Source of the DNA: Vicia villosa
Lineage: Eukaryota > Streptophyta > Magnoliopsida > Fabales > Fabaceae
Direction of reading: 5' to 3'
Assembly (NCBI RefSeq): GCF_029867415.1
Contig: NC_081185.1
Coordinates: forward strand, 48,229,791 to 48,293,790
DNA: 64,000 bases
In this document: positions 11,918-23,083 of the stretch, piece after piece
Layout of the letters: every line of letters begins with the position of its first letter
How positions within the stretch are numbered: the stretch's first letter is position 1
Program-made: the position numbers and the translations under genes
Notes under the pieces: generated by a model
What the model was told of the DNA's origin: nothing
What the model saw: only the letters and a program-made list of their open reading frames with translations
The model's database searches: none

Positions 11918-12889
11918 TTTGAAATAGAAACTATCTCCGGTATCTCCAGGCTTGTCCAATTTTGAAGTTGCTCTCCTGGTCTGATCATTCGGATGAAGTT
12001 GGATGTACCCTCCATGCTAGATATCATGGATACATGTTCATATCCGCCTGTGACAAAAGTTTGCGTGATCGGAGGGAATCGTTGTTCTTCCTTTGCAGCC
12101 TTCCTTGTTGGTTGGTATCCTAACCCCAGACGATCTTTCTTCTCTTGCACTTCTGGAACCTTGCCCCAGCCTTCCATTTTCATGTCTTGCAGGTCTTTCT
12201 AGGATGCTACCGCCCTTCGTATTTTCTCAATTGGTAGCGTGACAGCAGTTGAGATTTCTAGTGCTTGGAACGAGGTCTCTAATGCCCCTTCTCCAGCCTC
12301 GATGTATCGGTACGAGTCTAGATTGCTAACAATTATGTCCTCCTCCCCATTGACGGTCACTATATAATTTCCATTCACAAACTTTACTTTCTGATGAAGA
12401 GTAGAGGTGACTGCCCCAACAGCATGAATCCAGGGACGTCCCAATAAGCAGGTATAAGCAGGTTCAATCTCCATTACTTGGAAATTGATGCAAAATGTAT
12501 GGGGACCAACTACTACAGGGAGGTCTACCTCTCCAAACACCGGACTTTGTGATCCATCGAAGGCTTTGACCACCAGACGACTTGGTCTGACTACCAGACC
12601 TTCCAAAGCTATTTTATCGAGAGTAGATTTAGGCATCACGTTTAATGATGACCCTGTGTCAATCAGAACTCTAGATAGATGAGCTTTACCACATTGTATG
12701 GAGATATGCAAGGCTTTGTTATGTTCTTTCCCTTGTGGGGGTAGCTCATGATCATTGAAACTTAGGCATGCCCCAGCAGTAAGATTAGCCACCATTCCAT
12801 CAAATTGATTTACAGCGATGTCTTTAGTTACGTGCACGGCGTTCAGGATTTTCATCAAGGCGTCTCGATGTTTTTCTGAGTGTACCAAC
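11918..12889 (-). pseudogene. E1 protease exon (C-terminal part of gag-pro)
   Basis: Retroviral-type aspartic protease. The active-site signature DTGSS lies at about 12646-12660, followed by the conserved CLLGRPWIH block near 12430. A TAG stop at 12199-12201 interrupts the tail, and an 89-codon open stretch then leads to the splice donor at 11917. The N-terminal side is cut at 12889 by copia element C3. The frame continues in phase on the far side of C3 (below 20548 and upward) if one 5-bp target copy is discounted. Confidence 0.88.
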
Positions 12890-14369
12890 TGTGAATACAA
12901 GATCACACTCAAAGATGTTTTTGATTCATGGAAAACTCAAATAAGCATTACAACAAGGCGGAAGCAGAAAACTCAAAGAAAAACAAGCATTGATCACTCA
13001 TGATAGTACAGGTTGATCTATTATGCTTATAGGTTGACTCAACACAAGCAAAACAAGAAGAATGCAGAAAAGCAGCAGTTAGGTCGACCTACTGTCAACC
13101 TAGGTCGACCTAAAATGAAGAAAAATCCATATACCTCTGCTAGGTCGACCTACACAACAACTAGGTCGACCTAATCTAAGAAAATGTTCCCAGAACGCAT
13201 CAGAAGAGGATTCTGGTCGACCTACCCCTTCAACAGGTCGACCTAACTGGGAGCAAACTTCAGCAAGCACTGCTAGGTCGACCTAACCTCTACAAGAGGT
13301 CGACCTAACTGATCAAGAAAGTCCAAAATTCAGTTATTCTTGGTTCCAACTGTTATGCAATCTTATATATTATCAAAGGTTCATTATTCAACACAACACC
13401 AACGACTGAAAAATACACAAACGCTTCTCATCTTCGTTCTTCATCATCTCCAACACAATTACACATAATCATTCTTGCGTTGCGGGTTAGTGATGAGTTC
13501 GATAACGTCCATGGAACGGAATTGAAGATTCCTAGTGGGTGAAGGTTTGTGGGGTTTGTTGGTGAATAAAATCTGCGGGTTTTGTCCTCCACGACGGGTG
13601 GTTCTTGGGGGTTTTTATCAAGAGGCGTTCATTGAGGATTCGGCTGAGTGTAACGATTGAGGAACTGGGAGTTCAAGGAATCAAGACACTGCAGAAGGGA
13701 ATCAAAGTGAAGCTCTTGGATAACCTTGATCTTGCTCAAGATTAAGGGGGAAGAAGATTCAAAGGATCGACATAATTGGTTTATCGTTTATCGCTTTGTT
13801 ATCTTCTTTGTATATACTACTTTCAACATTAATGAAAGATTACCCAATTTCAATTTGGAATTGGGGGCAGACGTAGTCGTAGCGAGGACGATCGACGAAC
13901 TGCCTAAACAAATATCGTGTTCTTGTCGCTTTTACCTTTTCATTTACATTTTGTTCATATTTGGTTATAATAGCAAATTGATCAACGATTCGAGTGTTAA
14001 GATTGTGAATTAAGTACTTACATAAACATCACAATCCACCACACATTGAATTACCTTCAATTTGATCATTATCACCAAGTGTTTGTATATTTGTTTCTAT
14101 CACTCTTACTGCATTGCAAACATTGTCCATCATACAAAAAGTTAATCTGATTTTCAATAAGAGAAACGCTTTGATTCTGCAACATATACTCTTATCATTC
14201 AACTCAAGTCTTTGACTGGTTTTTAAACACATATATAATCGTTTCGATAGTGGTTCGGAATAGACGCGAGTCGATTCAGAATCACTTCCGCTGAAAAGTC
14301 GTTTAAATCCGTAAAACTGTGAACGATCTATTCACCCCCCCCTCTAGATCCTAAGGCCAGCGTCTAACA
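12890..14369 (+). repeat. C3 5' LTR
   Basis: 1480 bp, starting TGTGAATACAAG and ending GCGTCTAACA. A TATA-like TTATATATTA is at 13363-13372, so transcripts should start near 13395. The U3 carries the AGGTCGACCT array. An open frame of 95 codons at 13726-14013 (and its copy at 19901-20188) in R/U5 has no family I recognise and is most likely chance. Confidence 0.95.
13010..13306 (+). promoter_or_regulatory. C3 5' LTR palindrome array (GTCGAC type)
   Basis: Ten copies of AGGTCGACCT or variants form five pairs: 13010/13031 (degenerate), 13081/13102, 13142/13163, 13214/13235 and 13275/13297. The spacing within a pair is 21 bp four times and 22 bp once. Pair starts are 71, 61, 72 and 61 bp apart. 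The block ends 57 bp before the TATA-like box. The sequence between palindromes is not conserved between pairs, so this is not a simple tandem duplication. Confidence 0.88.
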
Positions 14370-14371
14370 AG

Positions 14372-14384
14372 TGGCATCAAGAGC
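14372..14384 (+). other. C3 primer binding site
   Basis: TGGCATCAAGAGC follows the 5' LTR by two bases. It matches the Met-type copia primer site with one extra base and one change. Confidence 0.75.
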
Positions 14385-14424
14385 TCTGGTTTATTCCGTG
14401 CTACGTGAAACACTTATTGGAAAG

Positions 14425-16164
14425 ATGGCTTCCGGACCTAAAGGGTCTCATAATAGAGCTCCAGTTTTCAACGGTGAAAACTATGGCTATTGGAAGGATT
14501 GTATGTGTGTCCACATCAATGCAATTGATAGGAACATCTGGACAGCTATTGTCAATGGTCCCTTTCAGATCACCATGACAAATGCAGCTGGTGCAGTTGT
14601 TCCAAAACCAGAAAATACTTGGGATGCTGAAGATGAAAAGAGATATGCATACGATTGGAAAGCGAGAAACATTCTAATCTCAGCTCTAGGAGTTGATGAA
14701 TACTATCGCGTTTCCCATTGTAGATCAGCTAAAGCTATGTGGGACACATTGCAAGTTGCCCACGAGGGAACGGATGATGTCAAACTAGCTAGGATCAATA
14801 CGTTAACTCAAGAGTTCGAACTCTTCCACATGGAAGATGGTGAATCCATCGAAAACATGCAGAAGAGATTCGTTCATCTGAAAAATCGGTTAAATTCACT
14901 TGATAGACCTGTTTCCAATGCAGTTGCTACTAACAAAATCTTAAGATGCTTGAACAGGGAATGGCAACCCAAAGTTACAGCAATAAAGGAAGCAAATGAT
15001 CTAAACACTTTAGACATCACAACTCTATTTGGTAAACTAGAGGAACATGAACAACACCTTAAATGCCTTGACATGCATGAGAAAAGGACAAAGAAAGAAA
15101 AGAACATGGAGAAAGAGGTAGAGAAGAAGTCAATAGCTCTAAAAGCTTCGAGCTCCAAGACCTCAAAACGAGAGCCAAAGGATAGTGACACAAGTGATGA
15201 CGAAGACTCCGATGATGAGGAAATGGGATTGTTTGTGCGAAGATACAACAAATATCTAAAGAAAAATGGAGCAAAACATTCCGACAAAGGCTTGATCAAC
15301 TATAGAAAGCAATCAAACATGTTCAAACCAGATGACGACAACAAAGGAAAGATCAAAGGTCTTTGCTTCAATTGTGGGAAAGCCGGTCACTACAAACCGG
15401 ATTGTCCATACCTTAAGAAAGAAAAGGAGAAGAACCAAAGCAAAGGTCATAACAAATCTAAAAGAGCTTACATAGCATGGGAAAGTGATTCATATAGTGA
15501 AAGCTCATCAAGCGATGAAGAAGAATCAGCAAACCTATGTTTCATGGCTCATCAAAACAAGAAAAAGAAAGCTGTAAGTCATCTTAAACCTGAACTCGTA
15601 GATAAGGTATCTCATTCTCAACTAAAACTTGCTTTTGAAGAATTACATAGAGATGCAATTAAAGCTTTCAAACTTTTGGCCTCAAATAAGAAAATATTTT
15701 CATATCTTGAATCAAAAGTTGAGAAAACTGAAAAGGATATGGAAGCTTTAAAACAATCTATGCTAGACATTCAAAAGGACAAAGTTGAAATAGATCCTAC
15801 ATCATGGTTTGGTTGTGAGACATGTCACATTTGGCAAAAAGAAGTAAGAGATCTAAAAACCAAGTTAGACAAGGCTCTACAACCAAAAGTGACTTTTGCG
15901 GTTGATCCAAATAAGTTCAAAAGATCGTATACTCCTTTATATAGTAAATACACTTTTGTACCAAAAGTATCAACTAGCAAAACAGCATATTCTCATCATA
16001 TTACCTGTCATTATTGTTGCAAAAAGGGACATACCATTGAAAAATGCAAATTTAGGAGAATTTTAGTTCCTAAAGGAGTATTTCAATGGTTGCCTAAGTG
16101 CAACAAATTGTGTACTCACCATCCAGGACCCAATGAAGATTGGGGACCTTCCACTCTAATTTAA
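14425..16164 (+). CDS. C3 gag protein (copia type), intact
   Basis: The ATG at 14425 opens an uninterrupted frame of 579 codons. Upstream in-frame codons overlap the PBS, so this ATG is the sensible start. The N-terminal half is a copia gag (APVFNGENYGYWK, then the WQPKV block near residue 190). An acidic Ser-rich linker is followed by a first zinc knuckle C314-C317-H322-C327, a predicted coiled coil around residues 390-460, and a second knuckle C528-C531-H536-C541. It should form the virus-like particle and bind RNA in the cytoplasm. That gag is intact while pol is gone suggests gag was kept by selection or that the copy is simply young. Confidence 0.9.
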   Translation: MASGPKGSHNRAPVFNGENYGYWKDCMCVHINAIDRNIWTAIVNGPFQITMTNAAGAVVPKPENTWDAEDEKRYAYDWKARNILISALGVDEYYRVSHCRSAKAMWDTLQVAHEGTDDVKLARINTLTQEFELFHMEDGESIENMQKRFVHLKNRLNSLDRPVSNAVATNKILRCLNREWQPKVTAIKEANDLNTLDITTLFGKLEEHEQHLKCLDMHEKRTKKEKNMEKEVEKKSIALKASSSKTSKREPKDSDTSDDEDSDDEEMGLFVRRYNKYLKKNGAKHSDKGLINYRKQSNMFKPDDDNKGKIKGLCFNCGKAGHYKPDCPYLKKEKEKNQSKGHNKSKRAYIAWESDSYSESSSSDEEESANLCFMAHQNKKKKAVSHLKPELVDKVSHSQLKLAFEELHRDAIKAFKLLASNKKIFSYLESKVEKTEKDMEALKQSMLDIQKDKVEIDPTSWFGCETCHIWQKEVRDLKTKLDKALQPKVTFAVDPNKFKRSYTPLYSKYTFVPKVSTSKTAYSHHITCHYCCKKGHTIEKCKFRRILVPKGVFQWLPKCNKLCTHHPGPNEDWGPSTLI

Positions 16165-16716
16165 TTTCGCAGGAAATGTGTCTTGACATCGCCGAAAGGT
16201 GGTGGTTCCTTGACAGCTGGTGCTCAAGACACATAAAGGAAGACATACCACTCTTGGTATGTCATCTATGAAGACAGATTGAAGAACCATACTTGGCAGA
16301 GGAAATGTAGGTGTTCTGGCCATCACAAATGTATAAGATACATTACAAATACAGTTAACCCGAAAAACACATAGGACGCATTACTTGATGTGCAAATTGG
16401 CAAGTTGCATTGCAAAGAGATTTTAAACCTATTCTTAGCAGAATATTGTTTGGGACTATGTCCCGCATCCGGGAGAACATCAAGTAATCGATACTAGATG
16501 AGTTTTTTCGCAAAAATCAAGCAAATCAACCTGTGAAACATTCCATCAAAACAATTCATCATCAAATCTAGGTGTATGGCACACTAACAAGAAGACTCCA
16601 CACAATGATGACAAAACACCTACATATTGAGAAAGCGGTAACATGTTTATTGTTCACTTCCAAAAATTTTATTGATGCTATAATATGCTATCAATTAACA
16701 TGCTTATAGTGACTTC
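16165..16716 (+). pseudogene. C3 protease/pre-integrase remnant
   Basis: Just after the gag stop, another frame reads the protease context FLDSWCSRH at about 16207-16236. The catalytic DSG is DSW, and stops follow soon after. Weak remains of the pre-integrase WH motif occur near 16576. RT and integrase catalytic cores are absent. The segment is pol debris between gag and the second ORF. Confidence 0.55.
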
Positions 16717-16869
16717 ATGTGTTCTTATCTACTCTTCTCAAATACATATGTATATGTGTTCATCATTTTCATTCATAACATACAATGTTTGGGCGTTCAA
16801 GCAAATGACAAAACAAAAATACATCATATAGAAACATTTCTAAGGCATTTTCATCATTTAAGGAAACGT

Positions 16870-17074
16870 AGGTCGACCTACTCTGTATTTGAGTCGACCT
16901 ACAGAAGAAGTTTCTTTACAGGAACTAAAAAGGTCCAGTTGCGTCGACCTACTCACAATTTAGGTCGACCTAAATTGGTCATTTTTTTTGTTACTTCTGT
17001 TAGGTCGACCCAGCCTCACTTTAGGTCGACCTACTGCTGTCATTTTTCCAGATTTGGGTCTGTTAGGTCGACCC
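16870..17074 (+). promoter_or_regulatory. C3 internal palindrome array
   Basis: Seven AGGTCGACCT-type copies start at 16870/16891, 16941/16962, 17002/17023 and 17065 (unpaired). Pair spacing is 21 bp each time and pair starts are 71 and 61 bp apart, the same steps as in the LTR, although the sequence in between differs. The block ends about 135 bp before the ATG of the second ORF at 17211. It may act as a separate internal promoter element. I see no clear TATA box between it and the ATG. Confidence 0.8.
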
Positions 17075-17210
17075 GACCCATTCTCATTCATTCAAAACAT
17101 TCCATTCTTGCATTCCCTCTCATTCTCATCACATTTGGTACGGCTAACCCTAATTCCTCAAACTCAAAATTGTCCAAAAATCATCCCTCTCACACAAAGC
17201 ATCTCCAACC

Positions 17211-18632
17211 ATGCCTCCAAAATCAAGAAAAGGAAAGGAAATTGCTTCTAGTTCATCATCTCAACCGGTAAGTGCTCTTGTTCATCCTGATTGTAGAGAA
17301 AATTTTGAGAAGTGGCAGATGAAAAGAAAAATTGTTAAGCAATATACCTATGATCCAAATCTTGTCGAAAACATGCATATCCCTGATGTCGCTGCTTTGA
17401 TTGAACATCAAAATATTCATCCCTTAGTGCAATGTGATACTCCGTACTGTGAAAATACCGTTAGGGCTTTCTATGCAGGATTTACAAAAGGGGATGGTTG
17501 TAATTTCCGTTTCAAAATGGGCTCTAGGTCGCATGTTGTTGACAAACGGGTTTGGATTAGTATCTTTGGTCTGAAAATTGTAGGTGATGAACTCTGTATG
17601 GTAGACGGGGATGTACCGGGAAACTATGACCATGAGGCCTACATGAAGACTATCCTCAAAGACCCTTCCGTATTTGACAGATCTAATGAAACAATAACAT
17701 CCGGTCATCTGAAGCGAGATCCTAGGCTCTTGAATTGGGTAATCTCAAGAATCATTCGACCAAGGGCAAGAGGATATTCGAGAATTGAAAGGAATGAAGT
17801 GGTGCTCATGTATCTGCTGCAAAATAGAACACGTTTACACTGGCCTCACTTCCTAGCTGCTAAGTTTCATGAGGTCAAACAGAAAACTACAGCCCTGTGT
17901 TATGGATCAATCATTCTAACAATTGTCAATCACTGCGGTATGCGACTTGATCACTTACACTACACTCGCATACATCAATCTCAAGAATTCTCACAAACCA
18001 CCTTGACTCTTATGGGATATCATTGGAATCCTGTTAGGAAAACCTATTATCTCATTCAAAAGGGAACAGGGAAGGTTATCTACAACTATGATGATCCCAC
18101 GGAGTTTGGAAACAATGTAGGAAATGAGGAAGAGGGAAATGATCAAGAAATAGCAAATGATGAGGATCAAACCATGGAAGACATAGCTCATGACACGGAT
18201 CCAAATTGGCAATATGTTCCGTCTCAAGAGGAAGAAATTCCTTGGGGATACACTGCTCCACCTCCTCCTGATCAATCCAACATAGTGTCTATGCTTGAAG
18301 CTATGCAACTTCAACAACAGTAGAACTTTGAAACACAGCAACTTCAGTTCCAAACCATGCAGCAGCTTCAACAAGATAGGTATCATGAACAACAACGTCA
18401 ATATCAATCGCTATATAGTTTGGTTCAAGACCACAAAAACGATTTTGAGACTTTTGCCTCCAACTCTACTCTAAGACAGAATCAGTTTGAGGAAACGGCA
18501 TTGCATCGTCATGCAAACATAAGTCAAAGCTTCAATACTCTTAACATGTCTGTGATGGATCTGTTGGAACAAGTTGAAGAAGATCGGCCTCACACATTTC
18601 AAAGAGGAAGAGGAAGAAGGGGCAGGCGTTAG
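17211..18632 (+). pseudogene. C3 second ORF, plant transposon-protein-like, one stop
   Basis: A frame of about 474 codons starts at ATG 17211 and is broken only by TAG at 18321-18323. Residues 1-20 are basic and Ser-rich. The middle (about residues 30-270) looks like the domain annotated in plants as putative plant transposon protein / Athila ORF1-like. This is my recognition by eye and needs a profile search. An acidic stretch (about 295-340) follows, then a Gln-rich, probably coiled-coil region beyond the stop, and an Arg/Gly-rich basic tail. The function is unknown; the tail suggests nucleic-acid binding. Its position after a dead pol in a copia element is unusual. Confidence 0.7.
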
Positions 18633-19064
18633 GATGGATTCTTCATCATATCATCATTTCATTTCATTAAGCATTATGTTAAAATTCTATATGATGTAGT
18701 ACCTTTTTGTGTTATTTTCTATAATTCTCTTGGACTACTATGTATGTTGTGGTGTTTCTTTAAAACATGATTGGCTCTTATTGGTTCAATATCTACATAT
18801 TATCTATTACTATGAATGCCGATATCTTCTTTATATCTTTCTTGTTACTCTCCTATTCTGTCTCTTTGTTTCTCTTTTTGATGGTGTCAAAGGGGGAGAT
18901 AGATGCAATAGATGATGAGTGATGCTGAGTGTACGGGGGAGCTTTGTGAAGAAATTGCTTGGTTGAGAGATAGATGCTGAATGTACGGGGGAGCCTTGGT
19001 GAGTCCTTATCACTTATCACCAAAGCTTCGACGAATGGTTTGCCATCATCAAAAAGGGGGAGAA
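18633..19064 (+). other. C3 3' untranslated region with polypurine tract
   Basis: Noncoding. The functional PPT is AAAAAGGGGGAGAA (19051-19064), directly before the 3' LTR. Three more GGGGGAG tracts lie upstream at 18892, 18935 and 18987. The middle two sit in near-identical phrases (GTACGGGGGAGC), so the PPT region has been duplicated. Confidence 0.85.
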
Positions 19065-20543
19065 TGTGAATACAAGATCACACTCAAAGATGTTTTTGAT
19101 TCATGGCAAACTCAAATAAGCATTACAACAAGGCGGAAGCAGAAAACTCAAAGAAAAACAAGCATTGATCACTCATGATAGTACAGGTTGATCTATTATG
19201 CTTATAGGTTGACTCAACACAAGAAAAACAAGAAGAATGCAGAAAAGCAGCAGTTAGGTCGACCTACTGTCAACCTAGGTCGACCTAAAATGAAGAAAAA
19301 TCCATATACCTCTGCTAGGTCGACCTACACAACAACTAGGTCGACCTAATCTAAGAAAATGTTCCCAGAACGCATCAGAAGAGGATTCTGGTCGACCTAC
19401 CCCTTCAACAGGTCGACCTAACTGGGAGCAAACTTCAGCAAGCACTGCTAGGTCGACCTAACCTCTACAAGAGGTCGACCTAACTGATCAAGAAAGTCCA
19501 AAATTCAGTTATTTTTGGTTCCAACTGTTATGCAATCTTATATATTATCAAAGGTTCATTATTCAACACAACACCAACGACTGAAAGATACACAAACGCT
19601 TCTCATCTTCGTTCTTCATCATCTCCAACATAATTACACATAATCATTCTTGCGTTGCGGGTTAGTGATGAGTTCGATAACGTCCATGGAACGGAATTGA
19701 AGATTCCTAGTGGGTGAAGGTTTGTGGGGTTTGTTGGTGAATAAAATCTGCGGGTTTTGTCCTCCACGACGGGTGGTTCTTGGGGGTTTTTATCAAGAGG
19801 CGTTCATTGAGGATTCGGCTGAGTGTAACGATTGAGGAACGGGGAGTTCAAGGAATCAAGACATTGCAGAAGGGAATCAAAGTGAAGCTCTTGGATAACC
19901 TTGATCTTGCTCAAGATTAAGGGGGAAGAAGATTCAAAGGATCGACATAATTGGTTTATCGTTTATCGCTTTGTTATCTTCTTTGTATATACTACTTTCA
20001 ACATTAATGAAAGATTACCCAATTTCAATTTGGAATTGGGGGCAGACGTAGTCGTAGCGAGGACGATCGACGAATTGCCTAAACAAATATCGTGTTCTTG
20101 TCGCTTTTACCTTTTCATTTACATTCTGTTCATATTTGGTTATAATAGCAAATTGATCAACGATTCGAGTGTTAAGATTGTGAATTAAGTACTTACATAA
20201 ACATCACAATCCACCACACATTGAATTACCTTCAATTTGATCATTATCACCAAGTGTTTGTATATTTGTTTCTATCACTCTTACTGCATTGCAAACATTG
20301 TCCATCATACAAAAAGTTAATCTGATTTTCAATAAGAGAAACGCTTTGATTCTGCAACATATACTCTTATCATTCAACTCAAGTCTTTGACTGGTTTTTA
20401 AACACATATATAATCGTTTCGATAGTGGTTCGGAATAGACGCGATTCGATTCAGAATCACTTCCGCTGAAAAGTCGTTTAAATCCGTAAAACTGTGAACG
20501 ATCTATTCACCCCCCCTCTAGATCCTAAGGCCAGCGTCTAACA
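19065..20543 (+). repeat. C3 3' LTR with palindrome array
   Basis: 1479 bp, a copy of the 5' LTR with about ten substitutions and one C fewer in a C-run. The palindrome array is repeated without change of spacing at 19185-19481 (for example 19256/19277). It ends GCGTCTAACA and is followed by the CCAAC target copy. Confidence 0.95.
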
Positions 20544-22678
20544 CCAACAGCGAGAGGAGTGATATTTTGGACGGAGTTTGGTGCAACTGGTCCACCACTC
20601 TGTAATCACTTTTCTTGATTAACGCCAAAAACTCTTCAGCATCTTTGTTAGTGGTCTCTTTGTCTTTGGATATACCTTCTTCAGTCGGGACCACAGTAGC
20701 TTGATTACTTGCTTGTGCTAAGTTCTCATTTGGTTTAACAGTATTGAATTTGCGACCACTACGAGTCATGCCCCCGGGCCCAACGATGTTTGTCACATCA
20801 GTAATAGTACTAGAATCATATTCCCAAGGGACCGCTTTCATTTTGTCCACAGGATATGGCTCTCTGACTGGGATGATCCTAGTGTGCACTTGCGTGAGTA
20901 TCAGCAATGGTGCTTTGGCGCAGGGGATGATTAATGTCTTCCTTGCCCATGGACTAGGTATTATCAATGGCTCATTCCTCTCTAGCATAGCCACATACTC
21001 CTTTTCAGGATGCTCCTTAAATTGAATTACTCCTTGATCCACGAGTCTTTGCAGGGTGTTCTTAAAGGCTTCATTGTGTTCTAGGATGAACCCCTTTGCG
21101 AGTAGATACCTCTTAAGGGCATCTATAGGGGAACTCCGTTGTTGAACTAACTCTTGCTCAGTGACTACCTCTATTGCATTGATTGCGCCATCATGACGAG
21201 GCATGGGGTTTGTCTTCACGTTGGGTTTGTCAAAAGCAATTGCCCTGACTCTATTAGGTCTTGAACCTTGTGCCTGAAAGCCCAGCACTTTTCTAGTGTG
21301 TGTCCAGGAGAATTGGCGTGAAATTCACACCTTTCATTAGGTCTGAAGTTGGGCGTAGCTCTTCCAGGAATCGGAGGTGGCATAGGTCTGAGTTCTACTA
21401 ATTGCTCATTTACCAGATATTTCAGTATTTCACTTCTGGAGGTGGGCAAAGGGTCAAATTTCCTTTGTGGCGCTAGGAATCTATTTTGTTGCGGCGAGTA
21501 AGACATAGGAGGTCTAGGCTCTTGATGCACTACTGCGTTGGTCTCCCCTTCCTTCTTTTTAGCGAAGGTTGAGGTGGGCCTCTTTGAGTGATAAGAGTTA
21601 GATGATGTTCCTTGTATCTTCCCATCTTTGATTCCGTCCTCAATTCTTTCTCCGATGACCACTAGATCTGAGAATCCCGAGGATACACTTACGATCATCT
21701 TATCGTAGTATGGTCCTTGTAGAGTTCTCATAAACATGTCACCAGCTCCTTTTCCAGTAACGGAGGTTGGACTCGGGACGCCATTTCTTGCCATCTTTGG
21801 GCGTATTCCTTGAATGAGTCTTCCTTCTTCTGGGACAAATTTTGTAATTGCATTCGATTGGGTGCCATGTCCAGATTGTACTTGTATTGCTTTAGGAACG
21901 TATTAGCAAGGTCGTTCCAGCTTCGGATATGTGTCTTTTCCAATTGCATGTACCATTCAACAGATGCCCCACTCAGGCTGTCTTGGAAGAAATGCATCAT
22001 TAGCTTTTGGTCATTGGCATAAGCAGCCATCTTCCTGACGTACATGCGTAAATGACTTCTAGGGCATGTAAGTCCTTTGTATTTTTCAAAGTTGGGTATC
22101 TTGAACTTATGAGGAATGGTCAAATCCGGCACCAAGCTCATTTCATAGGTATCCACATCAAAGACGTCATATCCTTCTACTGCTTTCAGCCTTTCTTCTA
22201 GCGCCTTGATTTGTCCACTATTTCTAGCACTTTCTTCAGAATCAGATTGGGTTTGCTTATGTTGGGGTTCCTGATTTGTTTCATCCGCCTCCCCATATTG
22301 TAAATCCACGTAATCCTCATCCTTAGGAGGATTGTTAGCAGGGATGCGAACCGTGCGAGGCGCCCCCTCTTTCTGAGTGGTGGGAATGAATCCTTCATGG
22401 GAAGCTTCTCCCTCTTCATGGGTTCTGGTAACTCTCTTTGAGGAGTGGGCATTTGACTTGTGAGGATCAAAGCCTCGAACAAATCCTAACAGCGGGTTGC
22501 CATCATTCGGTATTTCCTCATACTGGCTCCAAGCTTCCCTAGCCTTTTCCTGTTCATCTCTGATGTCCTTCATGAAACTCAACATCTGAGCCATTCCTCC
22601 CTTAATCTCATCTACAGTACCTTTCAACTGGGTCACTTCTTCGCGAAGGGCGGCTTGATTCTGCTCTAGTTGTTCCAT
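20544..22678 (-). pseudogene. E1 gag and start of gag-pro linker
   Basis: The ATG at 22678 (minus) opens an Ogre gag. An N-terminal coiled coil and acidic linker lead to the retrotransposon gag core (KFKIPNFEKYKG, the FFQDSLSGASVEWY block, the EYAQRWQEMA block). Frameshifts near 21,760 and 21,240 break it. A CCHC-like knuckle of the form C-x2-H-x5-H-x4-C lies at about 21,286-21,330. The linker towards protease contains TRSGRKF and runs into the C3 insertion at 20543, resuming below 12889. Gag would make the particle shell. Confidence 0.9.
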
Positions 22679-23083
22679 GGCTTTCTTCTTCTGAGCACGG
22701 GTTTGGTATGGTGGTATGGTTGCTTGATTGCCTTCTCCAATGGTGTGACTGGAGATAAAGATAGTTTTTTTTCTTTTAATGCTTTGAAAAATAAATTATG
22801 GTATGCATGATATGAATGTTATGCTTATGCTATGTTCATGTCTTATCCACATTATTATAGTAAATATATATATTATTAATTTTTTATATTCTTTTTCTTG
22901 TACTTTCCTCTCTTTTTTTTTATATGTAATTATTTGGTGAATAATATAGGAACCATAAGTAATGCGAAAAATAAACACACTTGATTAATTGAAAGAAATA
23001 CCACTTTATTGTTGGTTTACAAATAGGAATGGAAACTGAAATTAAAATACTTGGAATAAAAGCAACAAAGAAATAAAATAAAA
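22679..23083 (-). other. E1 noncoding spacer between ORF1 and gag
   Basis: About 400 bp, AT-rich, without a coding frame. Ogre elements normally have such a gap between ORF1 and gag. I see no clear promoter or splice signal in it. Confidence 0.6.

Larger units (their letters stand above)
12890..20543 (+). mobile_element. Complete non-autonomous copia element C3
   Basis: Two LTRs (12890-14369 and 19065-20543) flank gag, a decayed protease/integrase remnant and an unrelated second ORF. The target duplication CCAAC lies at 12885-12889 and 20544-20548. By eye the LTRs differ at about ten positions plus one C in a C-run, under 1 percent. At an assumed 1.3e-8 substitutions per site per year that is roughly a quarter of a million years. 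No RT, RNase H or integrase is encoded, so it moved with help in trans. It is similar in concept to elements called TR-GAG. Confidence 0.95.

Noticed and set aside
13081..13306. GTCGAC (SalI) and ATCGAT (ClaI) sites as cloning linkers
   Set aside because: They occur in both LTRs of C3 at the same positions, in degenerate forms, and in several unrelated elements, with flanking palindromic bases. This is biological sequence.
13726..14013. 95-codon frame in the C3 LTR as a protein
   Set aside because: LTR R/U5 sequence, no domain; presence in both LTRs is explained by LTR identity.
16717..17271. 184-codon frame as a separate gene
   Set aside because: It runs through the palindrome array and overlaps the start of the better ORF at 17211 in another frame; it is a shadow of the array.
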